Origin: Nostoc paludosum FACHB-159
GTDB taxonomy: Bacteria; Cyanobacteriota; Cyanobacteriia; Cyanobacteriales; Nostocaceae
NCBI RefSeq assembly: GCF_014698835.1
Contig: NZ_JACJTU010000016.1
Span: 117,088-181,087 of the forward strand
Reading direction: 5' to 3'
DNA: 64,000 nucleotides
This document shows, piece after piece, positions 59,996 through 64,000 of this stretch (its first letter is position 1; each line of letters begins with the position of its first letter). The notes below the pieces were generated by a model, which saw only the letters and a list, made by a program, of their open reading frames with translations, did not search any database and was not told the DNA's origin. A program made the position numbers and the translations under genes.

Positions 59996-60514
59996 ATGCA
60001 AATTATCTATTGGCTATTAATTGCCGTAATGGTTGTGGGGATTATCGGCGCAGTAGTTCCTGCGATTCCCGGTGCTAGCTTAATTTTAATTGCAATTATC
60101 ATCTGGGGAATTGTTAGCAGTTCCTTCGCAGCTATCAAGATTCCATTAATTGTAACAATTATTGTTTTACTACTCAGTGTCGGCGTGGATTTTTTAGCCA
60201 GTTATGTAGGAGCAAGACAAGCAGGAGCCAGCAAGTGGGGACAAATTGGCGCAGTTGTCGGTCTAGTGCTGGGATTTTTGGGATTATTGCCAGCTTTACC
60301 CTTTGGAGGCCCACTATTAGGAATTTTACTAGGGCCGCTATTGGGAGCAATTATTGGTGAGTATTTTTACCGACGTGAATTAGGTTTAGCAGTTAAAGCA
60401 GGTATCGGAATTGTCGTCGGTACACTGGTTGGAAATTTGATTCAAGGGTTGTTGGCGATCGCTGCTGTTACAGTATTTATAATTACAACTTGGCCGCAAG
60501 TATACGGCGCTTAA
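59996..60514 (+). CDS. DUF456 membrane protein
   Basis: 172 residues, mostly hydrophobic. The family motif VGIIGAVVPAIPGASLILIA lies near the N-terminus, then VDFLASYVGARQAGASKWGQ (the conserved polar segment) and the glycine-rich LPFGGPLLGILLGPLLGAII. About five transmembrane helices. DUF456 proteins are small inner-membrane proteins with glycine-zipper-like repeats; function unknown. ATG 59996 directly follows AT-rich DNA without an evident ribosome site. Confidence 0.85.
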   Translation: MQIIYWLLIAVMVVGIIGAVVPAIPGASLILIAIIIWGIVSSSFAAIKIPLIVTIIVLLLSVGVDFLASYVGARQAGASKWGQIGAVVGLVLGFLGLLPALPFGGPLLGILLGPLLGAIIGEYFYRRELGLAVKAGIGIVVGTLVGNLIQGLLAIAAVTVFIITTWPQVYGA

Positions 60515-60554
60515 AATTTATCAAAGCGTTTACTGGATTTGCTCACATAATAAA

Positions 60555-60607
60555 ATTGAGTAGATAGAACAACTAATTGGCATGATTAGTTATTCGATCT
60601 ACTCAAT
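60555..60607. terminator. Long stem-loop between convergent genes
   Basis: 23-base arms starting ATTGAGTAGATAGAACA (60555) and ending CGATCTACTCAAT (60607) pair at 21 of 23 positions around TGGCATG. On the minus strand the stem is followed by TTTTATT. Serves the minus-strand gene ending at 60741 or the plus-strand DUF456 gene. Confidence 0.65.
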
Positions 60608-60740
60608 ATAACGGTGAAAAGCTTAATTTGCTACTAACAGATACACACAAGCATTAATGTTTTGTATACAAGATTTAAAATTCAAAATTAATTATTGTTT
60701 GAATTTTTCACCTTGATTTGAAGGTCAGCTATGGGAAAAA

Positions 60741-61469
60741 TTAGACTGTTTGTGAGTTTTTTCTACGCTTTTGCAAACCAAACAAAGCTACTAATCCCAA
60801 AACACCTAAGCTCATAGTGGTTCCTGGTTCGGGAACAGTTTGATTCACATCCAAGCGAACACCATCACCAGTGGCAAATCTACCACCAATATTACCCAGT
60901 TTTAACTCCAAGGATTTGACATTTGTCAAAGTCACTTTTTTGATATTAGCGTCACTTCCTGGAGTAATTGCTCCTCCATAAGCAACACCATTAACACTAA
61001 GAATCGAAGTACCTATATCTTCCACATCAAAGAATGATAGTACTAACTCGCTAATTGTGCTAGTAAAGTCAAACTTAAACTGACCAACTTCTAATTGACC
61101 GTTTTCAGGTAGTTTACCATTAGTTCTTCTAGCTACAGGACGGAACCAATTTTCACCTGCAATTGTGTTAGTTCCTCCATCTGGCTTACCGAAGGAAATA
61201 CCAAAACCATAAGAATTTGAGGTTGCACTATCATCACTAAATAATAGGCTTGGTTTGTAATCTGGATTGTAATTCTGGCTGGTAACTGTGTAACCATAAG
61301 GAGTTGTATCGATACAGCTACCAGTTAAACACGCAACATTTGTCAGTTTAATTTCCCCTTCTACTGGAGGAACTAAAGAAGCAGCTTGAGCTTTAGATAC
61401 ACCACCAATTACATTTAAACCGATAGTAGATGCTGCAATTGTTGTTGCTAAAATAGTTAACTTTTTCAT
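60741..61469 (-). CDS. LEVG-type PEP-CTERM exported protein
   Basis: 242 residues. A Sec signal (LTILATTIAASTIGLNVIGG, cut near AQA) leads a secreted beta-rich domain containing the family stretch NGQLEVGQFKFDFTSTISEL, VLSFFDVEDIGTSILSVNG and LKLGNIGGRFATGDGVRLD. A PEP-CTERM tail ends it: VPEPGT, a hydrophobic helix (SLGVLGLVALFGLQ) and KRRKN. Exosortase is expected to process the tail and release the protein to the surface. Two cysteines (ACLTGSC) may form a disulfide. Function unknown. Confidence 0.85.
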   Translation of the reverse strand: MKKLTILATTIAASTIGLNVIGGVSKAQAASLVPPVEGEIKLTNVACLTGSCIDTTPYGYTVTSQNYNPDYKPSLLFSDDSATSNSYGFGISFGKPDGGTNTIAGENWFRPVARRTNGKLPENGQLEVGQFKFDFTSTISELVLSFFDVEDIGTSILSVNGVAYGGAITPGSDANIKKVTLTNVKSLELKLGNIGGRFATGDGVRLDVNQTVPEPGTTMSLGVLGLVALFGLQKRRKNSQTV

Positions 61470-61790
61470 TAGATTTTTTTCCTCTGATTAGTAATTTTTT
61501 AGATGAAAAATTTTGTTTTCATTTGTTTCTCTGTATTTGTATATTAACCGGGCAATTACGTAAGCGCATCTACTTGGGTCTTAATTCACACAATCTTTAT
61601 TAGTAAATCGCTATATATGAATATTTTTAGAAAAAAAACTTTTTTAAGTTATTTTTTATACAATTTTTTCTTACAACAGGGTGAGGTACAGATATAGAAC
61701 TTATACCAAATCTGTTTTTATAACCCCTCTTTCTTCTCCCCTGCCTCCCCTCCTTTTTTAAAAAACAGGGTAGTTAACAAGGATTTGGTA

Positions 61791-61885
61791 TTACGCACTC
61801 AGATCCCCCAAACCCATTAAAAAGGAGGCTTTAGAGGTTCCCCCCTTGAAAAGGGGGATCAGGGCTTTCAAGCTTCAGTGCGTAA
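61791..61885. repeat. MITE-like element with TTACGCACT ends
   Basis: TTACGCACT (61791-61799) and AGTGCGTAA (61877-61885) are perfect 9-bp terminal inverted repeats of a 95-bp element. Inside is CCCCCTTGAAAAGGGGGATC, another hairpin. It carries no gene. This is the size and form of a miniature inverted-repeat element. The rest of the 61470-61960 gap upstream shows AT-rich DNA only. Confidence 0.6.
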
Positions 61886-61899
61886 GTCCTGAGATAGTA

Positions 61900-61927
61900 A
61901 TAGGGGCACAACATGTTGTGCCCCTAT
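61900..61927 (-). terminator. Perfect 28-bp palindrome after the nblB-like gene
   Basis: ATAGGGGCACAACA is followed directly by its reverse complement. It lies 34 bases beyond the stop at 61961 on the minus strand, so it can serve as the terminator. It is a close relative of the palindrome at 15737-15760. Confidence 0.65.
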
Positions 61928-61960
61928 CGGTATACTTAATTAAATGTGGAGTCAATAAGC

Positions 61961-62626
61961 TTAAGCTGATTGCAAATATTTTCTAGCTTCACTAGCGATC
62001 GTTTCTATATCATCATCTACCAGAGTTTCTAATATAGATTTAGCTTCTGGACTACCCAAATGAATCAACGCTTGTACAAGTCTGTAACGGATTTGCGAAT
62101 CTGGATTGGTAGCATAAGGAGCTAAAAGGGGAACCGCTTCTACATTTCCCAACTCGCCTAAAGAACTAATAGCCGCAGTTTGGACTAGTTCATTGTCTGA
62201 AGAGAGTGCCTCTTTAAGTAGTTCAAAACCTCGTGGATCGCCTAACTCGCCTAGTGTAGCAATGATACTGAATTGTACTAGCCATTCATTAGTTGTATTG
62301 TAAACTTTCTCTAAGTCTTCCAGAGCTTCACTTAATTTCAGAGCGCCCAAGCAATCTGCGGCGGCTGCTTGTACATCTATTTCGGGGTCATTGAGCAAGC
62401 GATCGCGTAAAATTTCCAAAGATAACTGTAAATCCTGTTTTCCCAGTGTATCCATTTGACTCACTGCCGAGTATCGGACACGGGCGTTGCGATCGGCAAT
62501 CGCAGTTTGAATCAATTCAAAACCGATGGATTGTTCTAATTGACGGATTTGATTTACTGCACGCAAGCGATCGCCCACATCCTGAGAACTAAGCAGTTCC
62601 TTAACAGACTCTGGATTAATACTCAT
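61961..62626 (-). CDS. nblB: HEAT-repeat protein, NblB-like
   Basis: 221 residues from ATG 62626 (MSINPESVKELLSSQDVGDR), preferred over 62647. About five HEAT repeats fill the protein: IADRNARVRYSAVSQMDTLG, EIDVQAAAADCLGALKLSEA, EWLVQFSIIATLGELGDPRG, LVQTAAISSLGELGNVEAVP and IRYRLVQALIHLGSPEAKSI. This is the plan of NblB, a relative of phycobilin lyases needed for phycobilisome breakdown or chlorophyll homeostasis in starvation. Other HEAT lyase-like proteins have similar repeats, so the exact name is likely but not certain. Confidence 0.75.
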   Translation of the reverse strand: MSINPESVKELLSSQDVGDRLRAVNQIRQLEQSIGFELIQTAIADRNARVRYSAVSQMDTLGKQDLQLSLEILRDRLLNDPEIDVQAAAADCLGALKLSEALEDLEKVYNTTNEWLVQFSIIATLGELGDPRGFELLKEALSSDNELVQTAAISSLGELGNVEAVPLLAPYATNPDSQIRYRLVQALIHLGSPEAKSILETLVDDDIETIASEARKYLQSA

Positions 62627-62644
62627 TTTATTATCCTTGATTTT

Positions 62645-62796
62645 CAAACGTATAAAAAAGAGTCAAGGGTCAATGAAAAGGACAAGGTGACAAACAGACA
62701 AGGGTAGATGAGAGACATAGTAATGGTTAGTGGATAACCACCAATTACCAATTACCAATGCCCCATGCCCCATCCCCAATGCCCAATGCCCAATGA
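62645..62796. repeat. Heptamer repeats (CCAATTA, GCCCCAT, GCCCAAT)
   Basis: ACCAATTACCAATTACC, then TGCCCCATGCCCCATCC and CCAATGCCCAATGCCCAA run together at about 62738-62796 into the end of the CBS gene. The run has seven-base periodicity with drift. Confidence 0.6.
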
Positions 62797-63261
62797 CTAA
62801 TCTTGACTTGCTGCCATTGCCCGAATAATATCACCACGAGTGAGGATACCAATTACTTGGCCCGTGCTGTCAAGTACTGGCAAGCGGTGAACACTGCGAT
62901 CGTGCATGACTGTAGCAGCTTCCTTTAAAGTTTTCTCAGGGGAAATAGCGATCGGGTTTTTACTCATCACTTCCCCAACGGTTTGCCCTAAAGCTTTATG
63001 CAAATCACGTTCGTATGTAGCAGGGTTTTTCAAATAGATGACACTATCAAGAAACATGATGTATGCAGGTGGAGTGACACCAGTTTCTTGCCACATCAAA
63101 TCGGTTTCTGAAATAATGCCCACTAACTTACCGCCATCATCCACAACAGGTAGCCCGCTGATGTGACGTTCTGCGAGAATTTGGATAGCTTCCTTGAGTG
63201 GAGTTTGTTCCTGAACCACAATCGGATCGCGGCTCATAACGTCGGCAACGGTTTTAGGCAT
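62797..63261 (-). CDS. Two-CBS-domain protein
   Basis: 154 residues from ATG 63261 (MPKTVADVMSRDPIVVQEQT), preferred over 63285. Two CBS domains (about 8-62 and 88-148): LKEAIQILAERHISGLPVVD and VGIISETDL in the first, TLKEAATVMHDRSVHRLPVL and IGILTRGDIIRA in the second. They form a Bateman module that binds adenine nucleotides. A 25-residue insertion between them (QETGVTPPAYIMFLDSVIYL) is common in cyanobacterial members. It may regulate an unknown partner. Confidence 0.9.
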   Translation of the reverse strand: MPKTVADVMSRDPIVVQEQTPLKEAIQILAERHISGLPVVDDGGKLVGIISETDLMWQETGVTPPAYIMFLDSVIYLKNPATYERDLHKALGQTVGEVMSKNPIAISPEKTLKEAATVMHDRSVHRLPVLDSTGQVIGILTRGDIIRAMAASQD

Positions 63262-63456
63262 TTGTTTACTGATACCATTTATCAAAGTCCCTGCGATTAT
63301 TGTAGAAAATTGCGGGACTCAACCTGATGCAATTAATAGATTGTTACGGGATTGGGGCATGGGAGTGTTGATTAAGGAGTTAGGAGTTAGGAGTTAGGAA
63401 TTAACAATTATTTTCCTTGTTTCCTTGTTCCCTCATCTCGCCACCTCCCCATCTCC

Positions 63457-63873
63457 TTACTCCCCACTCACCTTAAGAGCATCAATAATTTGAATATTTG
63501 CTTTTGGAAAACTAAACTTTTCGAGTTCTTCCAAACTTACCCAGCGGATTTCGTCGCATTCCAAGGGTTGGGGAACACCCGCAACATGACGGCAGTGATG
63601 TACTGTCAGGGTAACGTGCAAATCTGTATAGGTATGATCGACGGTGATTAGATGTTCTCCCACTTCGATCGCGATTCCCAATTCTTCGTAAATTTCCCGT
63701 TGAATACACTCTTGGATAGTTTCACCAAGCTCAATCTTGCCACCAGGGAATTCCCACAAACCACCCATCGCTCCTTGTGGACGACGACGGTCAATTAAGA
63801 TTTGTTTTTGGTCATTCCAAATTACGGCAACGCCAATGATTTTATGAGGTGGGAAAGAACTGGTTTGACTCAT
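63457..63873 (-). CDS. mutT: MutT-type Nudix hydrolase (8-oxo-dGTP diphosphatase)
   Basis: 138 residues. The Nudix box GxxxxxExxxxxxxREUxEExGU is complete at about 44-66 (GGKIELGETIQECIQREIYE, ELGI). The segment before it (ILIDRRRPQGAMGGLWEFPG) and VTVHHCRHVAGVPQPLECDE after it fit MutT proteins, which remove oxidised dGTP from the pool. Alternative Nudix substrates cannot be excluded. ATG 63873. Confidence 0.9.
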   Translation of the reverse strand: MSQTSSFPPHKIIGVAVIWNDQKQILIDRRRPQGAMGGLWEFPGGKIELGETIQECIQREIYEELGIAIEVGEHLITVDHTYTDLHVTLTVHHCRHVAGVPQPLECDEIRWVSLEELEKFSFPKANIQIIDALKVSGE

Positions 63874-63894
63874 GGTTTATGAAAGTAGTAGTGG

Positions 63895-64000
63895 AGGAGA
63901 CTTGTACTGAGCGGAGCCGTTGGCGCAGCCTCTCGTAGAGAAGTATGAGGAGACTTGTACTGAGCGGAGCCGTTGGCGCAGCCTCTCGTAGAGAAGTATG
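63895..64000. repeat. Two perfect tandem copies of a 53-bp unit at the window end
   Basis: The 53-base unit AGGAGACTTGTACTGAGCGG... to ...CGTAGAGAAGTATG at 63895-63947 is repeated without a change at 63948-64000. It includes the dispersed GCAGCCTCTCGTAGAGAAG block also seen at 10187-10233 and 46153. The window ends exactly at the end of the second unit, so more copies may follow. Confidence 0.9.

Overview
The window reads as chromosome of a filamentous heterocyst-type cyanobacterium (Nostocales: Nostoc, Anabaena, Calothrix and relatives). The evidence is the gene content (SasA, RpaB, an NblB-like HEAT protein, a CRR7-like protein, an LPA1/REP27-domain protein, a CCB-type assembly protein, DUF2854, PEP-CTERM proteins), the many GCGATCGC (HIP1) octamers, and gene gaps full of heptamer short tandem repeats and small dispersed palindromes of the kind known from Nostoc. 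I see no CRISPR array, rRNA, intact insertion sequence or prophage. There is one tRNA, tRNA-Thr(CGU), on the minus strand near 28.9 kb.

Layout. 0-5 kb: 3' end of lysS with a C-terminal KTSC domain, a HigBA-like toxin-antitoxin pair with palindromes in its promoter, a decayed TPR gene, a Tat-exported PhoX-like protein, a fragment of a second antitoxin and a membrane VOC-like protein. 5-15.3 kb: a sigma-70-like factor, a TPR protein, and a run of envelope genes: a proline-rich exported protein, a sensor kinase, a 982-residue probable outer-membrane protein and two paralogous small exported proteins. 15.9-24 kb: polyphosphate kinase and signalling (single-domain response regulator, receiver-GGDEF protein, the clock kinase SasA) mixed with small photosynthesis-related conserved genes. 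24-25.7 kb: a gene-poor stretch with protein-like fragments. 25.7-31.4 kb: an SLH lipoprotein, a PEP-CTERM esterase remnant, an M42 peptidase, tRNA-Thr, an LPA1-domain protein and a beta-helix/SLH protein. 31.7-38.9 kb: the rimP-nusA-ylxR-infB translation/transcription cluster on the minus strand, with a terminator-like hairpin just before rimP. 39-47.5 kb: a channel-like membrane protein, a peptidoglycan-binding protein, a Clp-fold protease, a WD40 Ser/Thr kinase, a heme-c Tll0287-like sensor and another Ser/Thr kinase. 48-55.2 kb: accessory genes (two Uma2 proteins, a 21-bp tandem array, a PemK-like toxin cut short beside its antitoxin, a second WD40 kinase). 55.3-64 kb: radA, rpaB, a CCB-type protein, an M48 homologue lacking two zinc ligands, DUF456, a LEVG-type PEP-CTERM protein, an nblB-like gene, a CBS protein, mutT and a perfect 53-bp tandem repeat running off the window end.

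The window is rich in regulation: two histidine kinases, three response regulators, three eukaryotic-type Ser/Thr kinases, one heme-type sensor and one sigma factor. It is also rich in decay, with at least six gene remnants. No single spectacular new system is provable from the sequence. The best candidates for new biology are the envelope module at 7.3-15.3 kb, the pseudo-peptidase of the M48 family, the HigBA-like locus with its extended antitoxin and nearby orphan tail fragment, and the 21-bp array that is open on both strands.
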